Source: an uncultured Prevotella sp.
GTDB lineage: Bacteria > Bacteroidota > Bacteroidia > Bacteroidales > Bacteroidaceae
NCBI GenBank assembly: GCA_905233985.1
Contig: CAJOFA010000007.1
Coordinates: 1 to 64,000, forward strand
DNA: 64,000 nt
Direction: 5' to 3'
The notes beneath the pieces are model-generated. The model saw only the letters and a program-made list of their open reading frames with translations, was not told where the DNA came from and made no database searches. The translations under genes and the position numbers were made by a program. Shown piece after piece: positions 27,366-37,488 of this stretch (its first letter is position 1; the number at the start of each line of letters is the position of its first letter).

Positions 27366-30131
27366 TTAATGGGCTTCAAGCCAGTTCTCACCCCAGCCGC
27401 TATCGGCAATCAAAGGAACCTTCATCTGGAAGGCGTTTTGCATCTCCTCAAGTACAATCTGCTCTACACGTTCTTTCTCGTCAGGGAAGACGGAGAAGTT
27501 CAGTTCGTCGTGTACCTGTAGAATCATTTTGGAGCGGATATGCTCGGCCTTGAAACGTTGGAAGATATGAATCATCGCCACCTTGATGATATCAGCTGCC
27601 GTTCCTTGAATAGGTGCGTTGATGGCGTTACGCTCCGCAAAGCCACGCACGGTAGCGTTGGCAGAGCGAATATCGGGCAGGTAACGACGACGACCGAAGA
27701 GTGTCTTCACGTAACCCACCTGGCGTGCCTGTTCCTTGGCCTGTTCCATATAGTCGTGTACAGCAGGGAAGGTCTCAAAGTAACCGTCAATGAGCCGTTT
27801 GGCCTCGTCGCGCGAGATATCCAGACGTTCAGCCAATCCGAAGACGGTGATGCCGTAGATGATGCCGAAGTTCGCACGTTTTGACTTTGTACGTTCGTCA
27901 CGTGTCACTTCCTCGATAGCCTTCTTATAGATGTTGGCGGCTGTAGCTGCATGCAGGTCCTTACCTTCTCGGAATACCTCTATCATGTTCTCGTCACCCG
28001 ACAGATGGGCCATCACGCGCAACTCAATTTGGCTGTAGTCAGCCGAGAAGAACAGACAGCCAGGTTCTGGAACGAAGGCTTTGCGAATCTCCTTGCCGTC
28101 TTCGCCGCGTACGGGTATGTTTTGCAGGTTCGGGTCGCTTGACGACAGACGTCCAGTGGCTGTAACGGTCTGATTGAAAGACGTATGGATGTGTCCCGTA
28201 CGGGGATTAATGAGCTTGGGCAGCGCATCGACATAGGTGCCAATGAGCTTCTTTAAACCTCTGTGTTCCAAGATATCAGCAACAATTTCGTGCTTGTTTT
28301 TCAGTTGTTGTAAAACTTCTTCAGAGGTGACATACTGACCTGTTTTGGTCTTCTTTGCCTTCTCTACAATTTTGAGTTTATCGAACAGAATTTCACCCAC
28401 CTGCTTAGGTGAAGCGATATTGAATTGCTGACCTGCGAGTTCATAGATACGTTGTTCGATTTCGTTCATGCGAGTCGTAAACTGCTTGCTAGTTTCAGCT
28501 AACGACTGCGTATCGAGACAGACGCCGTTCATCTCCATCTCTGCCAATACAGGCATCAGCGGCATCTCAATGTCATAGAACAGGCGTTCGGCATCAAGGC
28601 GTTTCAGTTCGGGTTCCAACTTGTTCTTCAGTTGCAAAGTGATGTCGGCATCCTCGCAGGCGTATTCATAAACAAGGGTGGGGGAGAGGTCACGCATGGA
28701 GCGCTGCCCCTTGCCCTTAGGACCAATCAGTTCATCAATATGAATAGTTTGGTAATCGAGATAGATCTCCGCCATGTAATCCATGTTGTGACGAAGCTCG
28801 GGTTGGATGAGATAGTGGGCAATCATCGTGTCCCACATCGGACCTTTGAGTTCGATGCCATAGTTGCGCAACACCTCAAGGTCATATTTCAGGTTCTGAC
28901 CAACCTTGAGAATGTTTGGGTTTTCGTAGAGCGGTCGGAAAAGGTCAACGGTTTTTTGTGCTTCCGTCCGGTCGGCGGGTACTGGTACGTAAAATGCCTC
29001 ATGTTCCTCGACGGAGAAGCTCAAACCCACCAATTCGGCCTCGATGGGGTTCGTTGAGGTGGTCTCCGTGTCTAAACTGAGAATTTGCTTGGACCCGAAA
29101 TATTCGATAATTCGCCGAATTTCGTCCTCTGTTTCAATGAGTTGGTAATGATGTGTTGAAGATTTGATGTCGTTTTTCTGGGCGTTTTTTGAAACACCTT
29201 GGCTCTCGGGCGCAAATTCTGCAAATAAATCGAGTTGTCCGTTTACAGGTTTTGAAACTTTTTCAGGTTTTTTAAGAATCTTCGCTGCGAGCGTCTTGAA
29301 CTCCAGTTCTTCCAGGATTTGGGTTAGTTGCTCTTCATTTGGTTCCGAAACCTTGAACTCGTCCATGTTGAGTTCGATGGGCACATCGGTCTTGATGGTC
29401 GCTAGGAACTTCGACATCTTGATGTCATCGACATGTGTTTCGATTTTCGTCTTGAGGGCTCCCTTGATTTCATCAACACGACGCAACATCTCTTCAACCG
29501 TTCCGAACTCGTTGATAAGTTTCACGGCCGTCTTCTCACCAACGCCTGGGCAACCGGGGAAGTTATCTGCCGAATCACCCATCAATGCCAGCAGGTCAAT
29601 GACCGCCTGTGTCGATGGAATGTCGTATTTTTGCTTCACTTCTTCCACTCCCAGCGTTTCATAGCCTCCACCATGTCGGGGACGGAAGATGAAGACCTTG
29701 TCGGTGACCAGCTGACCATAGTCCTTATCGGGAGTCAACATGTAGGTGGTCACCCCCAAGCGTCCGGCTTGGGTGGCTAATGTACCGATGACATCGTCGG
29801 CTTCATAGCCGTCAACTTGCAGAATGGGGATATTCCAGGCATGTAGCAAGTCTTTGATGATGGGTATGGATAGCCTGATGTCCTCTGGTGTGGCCTCCCG
29901 TTGTGCTTTATAAGCAGGGAAGGCCTCGCTACGGAACGTAGGGCCGTGAGGGTCGAAGGCCACTCCGATATGAGTAGGTTGCTCTTTGGTGAGCACTTCC
30001 AGCAATGTGTTACAGAAGCCCATGATGGCACTCGTGTTCAGCCCTTTCGAGTTGATGCGAGGGTTTTTGATGAACGCATAATAGCTGCGATAAATAAGCG
30101 CATAGGCGTCTAACAGAAACAGTTTTTCCAT
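27366..30131 (-). CDS. polA: DNA polymerase I
   Basis: 921 aa; 5'-3' exonuclease, 3'-5' exonuclease (SLDTETTST) and polymerase motifs (FFSADYSQIELRVMAHLSGD, RRANFGIIYG-like KRANFGIIYGITVFGLA, LQVHDELNF). Confidence 0.97.
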   Translation of the reverse strand: MEKLFLLDAYALIYRSYYAFIKNPRINSKGLNTSAIMGFCNTLLEVLTKEQPTHIGVAFDPHGPTFRSEAFPAYKAQREATPEDIRLSIPIIKDLLHAWNIPILQVDGYEADDVIGTLATQAGRLGVTTYMLTPDKDYGQLVTDKVFIFRPRHGGGYETLGVEEVKQKYDIPSTQAVIDLLALMGDSADNFPGCPGVGEKTAVKLINEFGTVEEMLRRVDEIKGALKTKIETHVDDIKMSKFLATIKTDVPIELNMDEFKVSEPNEEQLTQILEELEFKTLAAKILKKPEKVSKPVNGQLDLFAEFAPESQGVSKNAQKNDIKSSTHHYQLIETEDEIRRIIEYFGSKQILSLDTETTSTNPIEAELVGLSFSVEEHEAFYVPVPADRTEAQKTVDLFRPLYENPNILKVGQNLKYDLEVLRNYGIELKGPMWDTMIAHYLIQPELRHNMDYMAEIYLDYQTIHIDELIGPKGKGQRSMRDLSPTLVYEYACEDADITLQLKNKLEPELKRLDAERLFYDIEMPLMPVLAEMEMNGVCLDTQSLAETSKQFTTRMNEIEQRIYELAGQQFNIASPKQVGEILFDKLKIVEKAKKTKTGQYVTSEEVLQQLKNKHEIVADILEHRGLKKLIGTYVDALPKLINPRTGHIHTSFNQTVTATGRLSSSDPNLQNIPVRGEDGKEIRKAFVPEPGCLFFSADYSQIELRVMAHLSGDENMIEVFREGKDLHAATAANIYKKAIEEVTRDERTKSKRANFGIIYGITVFGLAERLDISRDEAKRLIDGYFETFPAVHDYMEQAKEQARQVGYVKTLFGRRRYLPDIRSANATVRGFAERNAINAPIQGTAADIIKVAMIHIFQRFKAEHIRSKMILQVHDELNFSVFPDEKERVEQIVLEEMQNAFQMKVPLIADSGWGENWLEAH

Positions 30132-30264
30132 ATTAATTTTCGTTTAAAACGTGTCAAAAATACGACCTCTTTTCTAAGAAAGTCGAAAATTCCGCGTAAA
30201 ATTACAAAAAAAATTTGGCATTATACGATATATTTGCGTAATTTTGCAACAAAATTTTATATCA

Positions 30265-31245
30265 ATGGATTATTTGAAGGTCATAAAACAACCAATTGAG
30301 CGTGATTTGAATGATTTTATCACGTTGTTTCAGCAAGCCCTGACGCATACGGACCCACTGCTTTCGCAGGTGCTTCATCACATCAGTCAGCGTGGAGGAA
30401 AGCGTATGCGCCCCATCCTCATGCTCCTGATGACCAGAAACTATGGTGCCATCTCGAAGGTGACGCTTCACTCGGCTGTGGGATTGGAACTGTTACATAC
30501 GGCTTCATTGGTTCATGACGACGTAGTGGATGAGAGCGGGGAGCGTCGCGGACAGGCATCGGTGAATGCTTCCTATAATAATAAGGTAGCGGTGTTGGTG
30601 GGTGACTATCTGCTATCGACCGCCTTGCTTCATGTGGCATACACCAATAACGAAACCATCATCCAAAATCTGGCGGAATTGGGACGGACCTTAGCACGTG
30701 GAGAAATCTTGCAGCTTTCAAATATCCAGAACACGGAAATCAATGAGAGTGTCTATTACGAAGTCATCAAGAAGAAGACTGCCGCCCTTTTTGAGTCATG
30801 TGCAGCCATCGGTGCGATGTCAGCAGGTGCTTCGGCAGAAGAGGTGGAGCGTGCACGCTTATTCGGACAGAACCTCGGCATCATCTTCCAGATTCGTGAT
30901 GACATCTTTGATTATTACGATTCAGCAGAGATTGGAAAGCCAACAGGCAACGATATGGCCGAAGGAAAACTGACGCTGCCCGTCATCTTTGCCCTGAACA
31001 ATGCGAAGCATTATGAATCGATGATGACGTTGGCACGGAAGGTGAAAGCCGGTACCATCAATTCCGATGAAATCGCCGTTTTAGTGGATTTTGCCAAACA
31101 ACAGGGTGGTATTGACTACGCTCATCAGAAGATGGATGAGTTCAGTGCGCTTTGTATGGACTTTATTGAGCATAGCGTCAAAGAAAAGGCCATCAAGGAG
31201 TCTTTGACGGCCTATGTAGATTACGTTGCTGAGCGTAAGTACTAA
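30265..31245 (+). CDS. polyprenyl synthetase (all-trans long-chain)
   Basis: GKRMRPILMLL, LLHTASLVHDDVVDESGERRG, FQIRDDIFDYYD. ATG moved to 30265. Confidence 0.94.
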   Translation: MDYLKVIKQPIERDLNDFITLFQQALTHTDPLLSQVLHHISQRGGKRMRPILMLLMTRNYGAISKVTLHSAVGLELLHTASLVHDDVVDESGERRGQASVNASYNNKVAVLVGDYLLSTALLHVAYTNNETIIQNLAELGRTLARGEILQLSNIQNTEINESVYYEVIKKKTAALFESCAAIGAMSAGASAEEVERARLFGQNLGIIFQIRDDIFDYYDSAEIGKPTGNDMAEGKLTLPVIFALNNAKHYESMMTLARKVKAGTINSDEIAVLVDFAKQQGGIDYAHQKMDEFSALCMDFIEHSVKEKAIKESLTAYVDYVAERKY

Positions 31246-32175
31246 TCAGAAGAACTTAACCTCTTCGCCCACGACCTCGCTGAGCAGCAGGTTTGCCAAG
31301 CGGCTGGTTCCCATGCGGAACCACTGGTTCGTAAGCCATTTTTCGCCCAACACCTCTTTCACGATGGTGTACATGATGACGGCATCCATCACAGTGTTAA
31401 GTCCACCGGCGGGTTTGAAACCAATCTGAATACCTGTTTCGTCGTAGTATTCCTTGATGGCCTGACACATGACGTAGGCGGCTTCTGGTGTAGCAGCAGG
31501 CTCTAATTTACCTGTGGAGGTCTTGATGTAATCGGCACCGGCATACATTGAAAGAATGGAGGCTTTCTTGATGTTCTCAGCAGTCTTCAGACAACCGGTT
31601 TCCAGAATGACCTTCATCTTCTTGTCACCACATGCGTTCTTCAGTTCTGCGATTTCATCACACACGGTTTCATAATCGCCACTAAGGAATTTACCCACAG
31701 ACATCACAATGTCAATCTCCGTGGCACCATCCTTTACAGCAAGGGCTGTTTCTGCTACCTTCACCTCAATGAGGGCCTGTGAAGAGGGGAAGCTGCCGCT
31801 GACGCAGGCAATCTCTACACCTTCCACTTCCAAGGTTTCACTCACGGTCTTGGCGAAGCAGGGATAGACGCAGATAGTAGCTACATGGGGCAGGTCGGGG
31901 TAAGCCTCGTCAAAGGCATTGACGCGCTCGGTAAAAGCCATCACGCTTTCTTCAGAGTCAGTAGTCTTCAGGGTTGTCAGTTCGACGCTTCCCATCAGGA
32001 ATTTCTTGACCTCCAGGGTGTCATTCTCGGGCACTTTCTCGGCAATGATTTTCTTGACGGCGGCTTTTACGTCGTCATCACTCAAGTTACAATTGTACTT
32101 TGCAAGCGCCTCTTCGTACTTGCTTTTCGGCTGAGCGCTGTGCTCATGTCCGCAATTACAATGATGTTCTGCCAT
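31246..32175 (-). CDS. deoC: deoxyribose-phosphate aldolase
   Basis: VATICVYPCFAKTVSE, EIDIVMSVGKFLSGDYE, GADYIKTSTGK. Confidence 0.95.
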   Translation of the reverse strand: MAEHHCNCGHEHSAQPKSKYEEALAKYNCNLSDDDVKAAVKKIIAEKVPENDTLEVKKFLMGSVELTTLKTTDSEESVMAFTERVNAFDEAYPDLPHVATICVYPCFAKTVSETLEVEGVEIACVSGSFPSSQALIEVKVAETALAVKDGATEIDIVMSVGKFLSGDYETVCDEIAELKNACGDKKMKVILETGCLKTAENIKKASILSMYAGADYIKTSTGKLEPAATPEAAYVMCQAIKEYYDETGIQIGFKPAGGLNTVMDAVIMYTIVKEVLGEKWLTNQWFRMGTSRLANLLLSEVVGEEVKFF

Positions 32176-32180
32176 AGTTG

Positions 32181-32507
32181 TTAAGCTTTTAATTTTGGGT
32201 TTTGAATATGTCTTAAACTATCTCTGTTTGTTTTCTTTTCAATGCTTTTGCGCAGCTCCTCGGTGAGATCGACACCCGTCTGGTTGGCGAGGCAGATCAG
32301 CACCCAGAGTACATCGGCCATTTCCTCGCCAAAGTTCTCCTCTTCACCAGCCTTGAAGCTCTGGTCGCCATACTTACGAGCCATCACACGTGCCAGTTCG
32401 CCGACCTCTTCTGTCAGCACAGCCATATTGGTTAGTTCCGAGAAATAACGGACACCATACTGCTTAATCCACTCATCTACAAGACGTTGCGCTTCTTTGA
32501 TGGTCAT
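32181..32507 (-). CDS. MazG-like nucleotide pyrophosphohydrolase
   Basis: MTIKEAQRLVDEWIKQYG...NMAVLTEEVGELARVMARKYGDQ...EEMADVLWVLICLANQTGVDL. Confidence 0.9.
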   Translation of the reverse strand: MTIKEAQRLVDEWIKQYGVRYFSELTNMAVLTEEVGELARVMARKYGDQSFKAGEEENFGEEMADVLWVLICLANQTGVDLTEELRKSIEKKTNRDSLRHIQNPKLKA

Positions 32508-32544
32508 TTTTGTTTCGTTCGTTTTAGGTTTTTCCTCGTTGTTT

Positions 32545-32997
32545 TTATTCTTTGTTCTTCGTGTCCATACAGATGGTGACAGGTCCGTCATTCAATAACT
32601 CAACTTTCATGTCTGCCCCGAATTCACCCGTGCCTACGGGTTTGCCTATTTCTTCACTCAGCAGTTGGCAGAATGCCTCGTAGAGTGGGATAGAGTGCTC
32701 ATGACTGCCAGCCCTGAACCATGATGGTCGGTTGCCCTTCTTGTAGCTCGCAAAAAGCGTGAACTGACTGATTACCAACGCTTCACCATCTACATCGAGT
32801 ATGGAGCGGTTCATCACGTCATGCTCATCACCGAACACGCGCAGGTTTGCAATTTTCTTCGCCAACCATTCCACGTCTTCCTGTGTATCCTCATCGCAGA
32901 CACCCAACAGAATCAGATAGCCATGTCTGATCTTTACCTTTACGTTGCCTTCAATGGTGACGCTGGCATGGGTGACACGTTGTATGACTGCTCTCAT
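32545..32997 (-). CDS. dtd: D-aminoacyl-tRNA deacylase
   Basis: 150 aa; MRAVIQRVTHASVTI, SQFTLFASYKKGNRPSW, GTGEFGADMKVELLNDGPVTICMDTK. Confidence 0.97.
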   Translation of the reverse strand: MRAVIQRVTHASVTIEGNVKVKIRHGYLILLGVCDEDTQEDVEWLAKKIANLRVFGDEHDVMNRSILDVDGEALVISQFTLFASYKKGNRPSWFRAGSHEHSIPLYEAFCQLLSEEIGKPVGTGEFGADMKVELLNDGPVTICMDTKNKE

Positions 32998-33070
32998 GGG
33001 TTTTATTTTTTGGCAAAGATAGTGTTTTATTTTGAATTATCCAAATACTTAGAGTTTATTTAATGATTCT

Positions 33071-34912
33071 TTATGGTTGAGTCAATGGTTTTTGATGGAA
33101 ATAATCAAAGACAATCTGTGCTTTTGCGGTGCCAATGAGGGCCGCTAATGTATTAAGTTCAGCCTCTTGTATTCTCTTGACGGATTTAAGACTGTTTAGA
33201 AGCGTGTCACGTGTCTTCGGGCCGATGCCCTTAATGTTGTCAAGCTCCGAATGTAGAGCACGCTTAGAACGCTTCTCTCGATGGAAAGTGATGGCAAAAC
33301 GATGTACCTCGTCCTGAATGCGCGTAAGCACATGAAACAGTTCGGAATCCGTCTTCAGACCTATCGTAACTGGCGGGAAACCAAAGAGTAGTTCATTGGT
33401 GCGATGACGGTTATCTTTAGCGAGGCCCGCAATAGGGATATGAAGCCCAAGTTCGTCTTCCACAACTTTGCGAACGACCTCCATCTGGCCCTTGCCGCCG
33501 TCAGTAATGATAAGGTCGGGCAGGGGAGTCTCTTCTTCTACCATGCGACTATAACGACGACGCACTACTTCCTGCATTGATGCATAGTCGTCAGGGCCTT
33601 CGACGGTTTTGATGTTATAGCGTTTATAGTCTTGCTTAGAGGGTTTCAAACCCTTGAACACAACACAACCTGCTACCGCGTCTGAACCCTGGATATTTGA
33701 GTTGTCGAAACACTCTATTTGATAGGGCAGTTTAGGCAGCCGCAATAGGTCTTGCAGTTCTTTCATCAGCCTTACTTGTTTCTGTTCAGGATTGAGCTTC
33801 TCTGCCTGTTTCATACGGTCAAACTTGTATTGTTTACCGTTCATTTCCGACAGTTCTAAAAGCGTTTTCTTGTCGCCTCGCTGAGGAACGGTAATAGTGA
33901 TTCCCTCCAGCGGGACATCTATCTCCATGGGTAAAACTATCTCACGTGCCGTGCTCTGGAAACGTTCTCGCATCTCCACAATACCGAGGCTCAACAGCTC
34001 CTCTGGAGACTCGTCTAAGCGCTTCTTATATTCAAAGGTGAATGACTGATTGATGGAGCCGTTGGACACGTGGATATAGTTGATGAAAGCGGCTTTCTCG
34101 TCATTAGTGATAGAGAAAACATCGACGTTGTTAATGGTGTGTGAAACCACCTCGCTTTTCGATACAAACGAATCAATGAGCAGATAGCGCCGCTTGACTT
34201 CTTCAGCTTCCTCGAAGCGCAGTTCTTCTGCCAGAGCTTCCATCTCCTGACGCATGCTTTTCAGTACTTCACGCGTGTTCCCCTTGAGAATCTCTCGTGC
34301 TTGGGCAATGTTTTTCTGGTAGTCTTCCAACGATTGCTTGCCTACGCAAGGGCCGCTGCAGTTCTTGATGTGATATTCCAGACAAACCTGATGCCGGCCC
34401 TGTGCGATGCTTTCTTTTGTAATGGGGAAACGACAGGTACGCGGATGATAAAGCTTCTTGATTAAATCTAACACGGCATACATGGCACCTAAGTGACTGT
34501 ATGGGCCGTAATAGGTGCCCCATTTCTTATTGATGGTACGTGTCTTGAAGATGCGCGGAAATAACTCATTGGTCACACAAATTGACGGGTAGGTCTTGCC
34601 GTCTTTCAACATGACGTTATAGCGCGGATTGTACTTCTTGATAAGCGAGTTTTCCAATAACAGCGCATCTTCTTCTGTATTGACGACCGTGTAGCTGATA
34701 TCGTATATTTTCGATACCAACACCTTTGTCTTGAAACGATCTACCTCCGCATGGAAATAGGACGAGACGCGGGCTTTCAGGTTCTTTGCTTTACCCACGT
34801 AAATAATAGTTCCTTCCGCATCGTAGTACTGATAGCTGCCAGGTTTCTCTGGCAACGCACTTACAATTTGCTTCAGTCGCTTCAACTGCGCCTCGTTCTC
34901 TTCTCTGTTCAT
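33071..34912 (-). CDS. uvrC: excinuclease ABC subunit C
   Basis: PEKPGSYQYYDAEGTIIYVGKAKNLKARVSSYF; IECFDNSNIQGSDAVAGCVVF; ITDGGKGQ. Confidence 0.97.
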   Translation of the reverse strand: MNREENEAQLKRLKQIVSALPEKPGSYQYYDAEGTIIYVGKAKNLKARVSSYFHAEVDRFKTKVLVSKIYDISYTVVNTEEDALLLENSLIKKYNPRYNVMLKDGKTYPSICVTNELFPRIFKTRTINKKWGTYYGPYSHLGAMYAVLDLIKKLYHPRTCRFPITKESIAQGRHQVCLEYHIKNCSGPCVGKQSLEDYQKNIAQAREILKGNTREVLKSMRQEMEALAEELRFEEAEEVKRRYLLIDSFVSKSEVVSHTINNVDVFSITNDEKAAFINYIHVSNGSINQSFTFEYKKRLDESPEELLSLGIVEMRERFQSTAREIVLPMEIDVPLEGITITVPQRGDKKTLLELSEMNGKQYKFDRMKQAEKLNPEQKQVRLMKELQDLLRLPKLPYQIECFDNSNIQGSDAVAGCVVFKGLKPSKQDYKRYNIKTVEGPDDYASMQEVVRRRYSRMVEEETPLPDLIITDGGKGQMEVVRKVVEDELGLHIPIAGLAKDNRHRTNELLFGFPPVTIGLKTDSELFHVLTRIQDEVHRFAITFHREKRSKRALHSELDNIKGIGPKTRDTLLNSLKSVKRIQEAELNTLAALIGTAKAQIVFDYFHQKPLTQP

Positions 34913-34937
34913 CTGTTTTGTTTCACGTGAAACAGCC

Positions 34938-35468
34938 TTATGTTACTATCAGCGTGGTGATTTCTGTGTCGGCGTCGAAAATGTCGCGGCCGTGCAAGCC
35001 TTCATCGGTAATTTCGATGAGGAAGTTCAGGTAAATCTTTTGGGGTTTAAACTTCCTGACGAGGTTTACGGCAGCCTTCATTGTTCCGCCTGTTGCTAAC
35101 AGGTCATCATGAAGCAGCACCACGTCTTTCTCATTGATGGCATCTTCGTGAATTTCTATGGTGTCTTCGCCATATTCCTTCGTGTAACTCTCCTGAATGG
35201 TTGCTGCGGGCAACTTGCCTGGTTTGCGACATAGCACGATTCCAGCGCCTAATTTCACTGCCAAAGCTGAGGCCATCACGAAACCACGGCTCTCAATACC
35301 CACAATTTTGGTAATACCCTTGTCTTTGTAGATCTCGTACAACTCATCCACCATGATCTGTACACATGCTGGATTCTTAAATAGTGTGGTTACATCGCGA
35401 AAGTTGATGCCTTTTTGCGGAAAATCCTTGACACATCTTAGATTTGCCATTAATGTTTCATTGTTCAT
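34938..35468 (-). CDS. apt: adenine phosphoribosyltransferase
   Basis: 176 aa; DFPQKGINFRDVTTLFKN; VVLLHDDLLATGGTMKAAV. Confidence 0.96.
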   Translation of the reverse strand: MNNETLMANLRCVKDFPQKGINFRDVTTLFKNPACVQIMVDELYEIYKDKGITKIVGIESRGFVMASALAVKLGAGIVLCRKPGKLPAATIQESYTKEYGEDTIEIHEDAINEKDVVLLHDDLLATGGTMKAAVNLVRKFKPQKIYLNFLIEITDEGLHGRDIFDADTEITTLIVT

Positions 35469-35535
35469 AATATTTTGTTTTATTGATAATTGTTGATTGG
35501 TTGTTTCACGTGAAACTTACGACGCATAATTTCTT

Positions 35536-37455
35536 TTATCTTCCCAATAGCACCAACATAGCATTGACGTCGCTGGGGGAAACGCCAGGGATGCGACTTG
35601 CCTGTGCCAGTGTTTCTGGTTGTATCTTGATGAGCTTTTGTCGTGCTTCGGTCGAAATGGCAGTGAGGTTGGCATAGTCAAACTTACCTTTGATTTTGAT
35701 GTTTTCTAGCCGTCGCATTTTCTCTGCCACCATTTTCTCGCGTTCGATGTAGCCTTTATATTTTATATGTATCTCTGCGGCTTCTGCGATTTCTTCCTTA
35801 CGGTTGGGCAGGCTGTCGATAAGTTCATGCAATTCAGGCACAATATGATAGAGTTTTTCGAAGTTCAATTCTGGCCGAGCGACCAGGTCATCCAGTTTAC
35901 AACCATAGACGAGTGGGGTAGAGCCTGCGGCTTCTAAGGCTCCATTGATTGCCTTGGGTTTGATGGCGAAGTTCTTGCAGAATTGTTCGATTTCTTCGAT
36001 GCTTTGTTTCTTCTGCAACCACCAATCATACCGCTCCCGACGAACCAATCCAAGCTCGTAGGCTTTTTCCGTCAGACGGGCATCGGCATCGTCTTGTCTC
36101 AGCAGTATTCTGTATTCTGCTCTTGATGTAAACATCCTATACGGTTCGTCCACGCCCTTTGTCACTAAGTCATCAATCAAGACTCCAATGTATGCTTCGT
36201 CTCGTGCCAGCGTTAAGGTTTTTTCTGTTGCTGTATCACAGCAGCCAATGGAACCAGCAAAGAGTGCGGCGTTGATTCCAGCCAATGTTCCCTGACCTCC
36301 AGCTTCTTCGTAACCTGTTGTTCCATTAACTTGGCCAGCCATGAAAAGTCCGCTGATAATCTTCGATTCCAACGAGTGTTTCAGTTGTGTTGGATCGAAA
36401 AAATCGTATTCGATGGCATAGCCAGGACGATAGACTTTTACGTCTCTTAATGCGGGAATGTGTTTCAATGCAGCTATCTGTACATCCATCGGTAATGAGG
36501 AAGAGAAGCCGTTTAGGTACATCTCGTTGGTGTCTGTTCCTTCCGGCTCTAAGAACAGCAAGTGTTGTTCCCGTTCAGGAAACGTCATAAGTTTTGTTTC
36601 TATGGAAGGACAATAACGAGGCCCGATAGATTGTATTTGTCCATTGTAGAGTGGGGAATCGGCAAGCCCGGAACGGAGCGCATCGTGTACATCAGGGTTG
36701 GTGTAGCATACCCAGCAGGGTAGTTGGGGTAGGGGGCGAGCCTTTCCCATATATGAGAATTTATAGTAGCCGTTCTCGCCGTCCTGTCGTTCCATGTCTT
36801 CAAAATGTACGCTTCGCTTATCGATGCGGACAGGTGTACCCGTCTTCATACGGGCCGAACGAATGCCGTGACGAGTGATGCTTTCGGTAAAATGAGGCAC
36901 GGCGGGCTCTGCGATACGCCCTCCGGGAATCATCTTACGACCGATATGAAGCAATCCGTTTAAAAACGTTCCTGCGGTAATGATGACCGCTTTGGCCCTC
37001 AGTTCACATCCCCAAATAGTCTTCACGCCAACCACCCGTTTTGTTTGTTGTTGTGTCACAACAACATCCTTTACAAGAAGTTCGTCGGCTTGATCCTGCC
37101 AGATGTCGAGATTCTCGGTTTCATCGAGTACCGAGCGCCATTTCCAGATGAATTTCCCACGGTCACACTGTGCCCGAGGGCTCCACACGGCAGGGCCTTT
37201 TGAACGGTTCAGCATCCTGAACTGGATGGCTGTGGCGTCAGTGACATGCCCCATCTGACCGCCTAAGGCGTCAATCTCTCTGACGATTTGTCCTTTGGCG
37301 ATACCTCCGACGGCTGGGTTACAGGACATCTGTGCAATCTTGTTCATGTCCATTGTCACCAAACATGTCTTAGCTCCCATATTAGCAGCCGCGCAAGCCG
37401 CTTCACAGCCAGCGTGTCCGCCTCCGATGACCAGCACGTCGTATTTCAGTATCAT
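35536..37455 (-). CDS. mnmG: tRNA uridine-5-carboxymethylaminomethyl modification enzyme MnmG
   Basis: DVLVIGGGHAGCEAACAAANMGAKTCLVT; MSCNPAVGGIAKGQIVREIDALGG. Confidence 0.97.
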   Translation of the reverse strand: MILKYDVLVIGGGHAGCEAACAAANMGAKTCLVTMDMNKIAQMSCNPAVGGIAKGQIVREIDALGGQMGHVTDATAIQFRMLNRSKGPAVWSPRAQCDRGKFIWKWRSVLDETENLDIWQDQADELLVKDVVVTQQQTKRVVGVKTIWGCELRAKAVIITAGTFLNGLLHIGRKMIPGGRIAEPAVPHFTESITRHGIRSARMKTGTPVRIDKRSVHFEDMERQDGENGYYKFSYMGKARPLPQLPCWVCYTNPDVHDALRSGLADSPLYNGQIQSIGPRYCPSIETKLMTFPEREQHLLFLEPEGTDTNEMYLNGFSSSLPMDVQIAALKHIPALRDVKVYRPGYAIEYDFFDPTQLKHSLESKIISGLFMAGQVNGTTGYEEAGGQGTLAGINAALFAGSIGCCDTATEKTLTLARDEAYIGVLIDDLVTKGVDEPYRMFTSRAEYRILLRQDDADARLTEKAYELGLVRRERYDWWLQKKQSIEEIEQFCKNFAIKPKAINGALEAAGSTPLVYGCKLDDLVARPELNFEKLYHIVPELHELIDSLPNRKEEIAEAAEIHIKYKGYIEREKMVAEKMRRLENIKIKGKFDYANLTAISTEARQKLIKIQPETLAQASRIPGVSPSDVNAMLVLLGR

Positions 37456-37488
37456 GTTTTCTCTTGGTGATAATCGTTGCTCAAGGTC

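Noticed and set aside
27070-27369. ORFs across the 22-bp array (e.g. MSEQLGRLVRAVRTSCSHYPDKLSEPSGQ)
   Set aside because: Open only because the repeat lacks stops; no start context or family resemblance.
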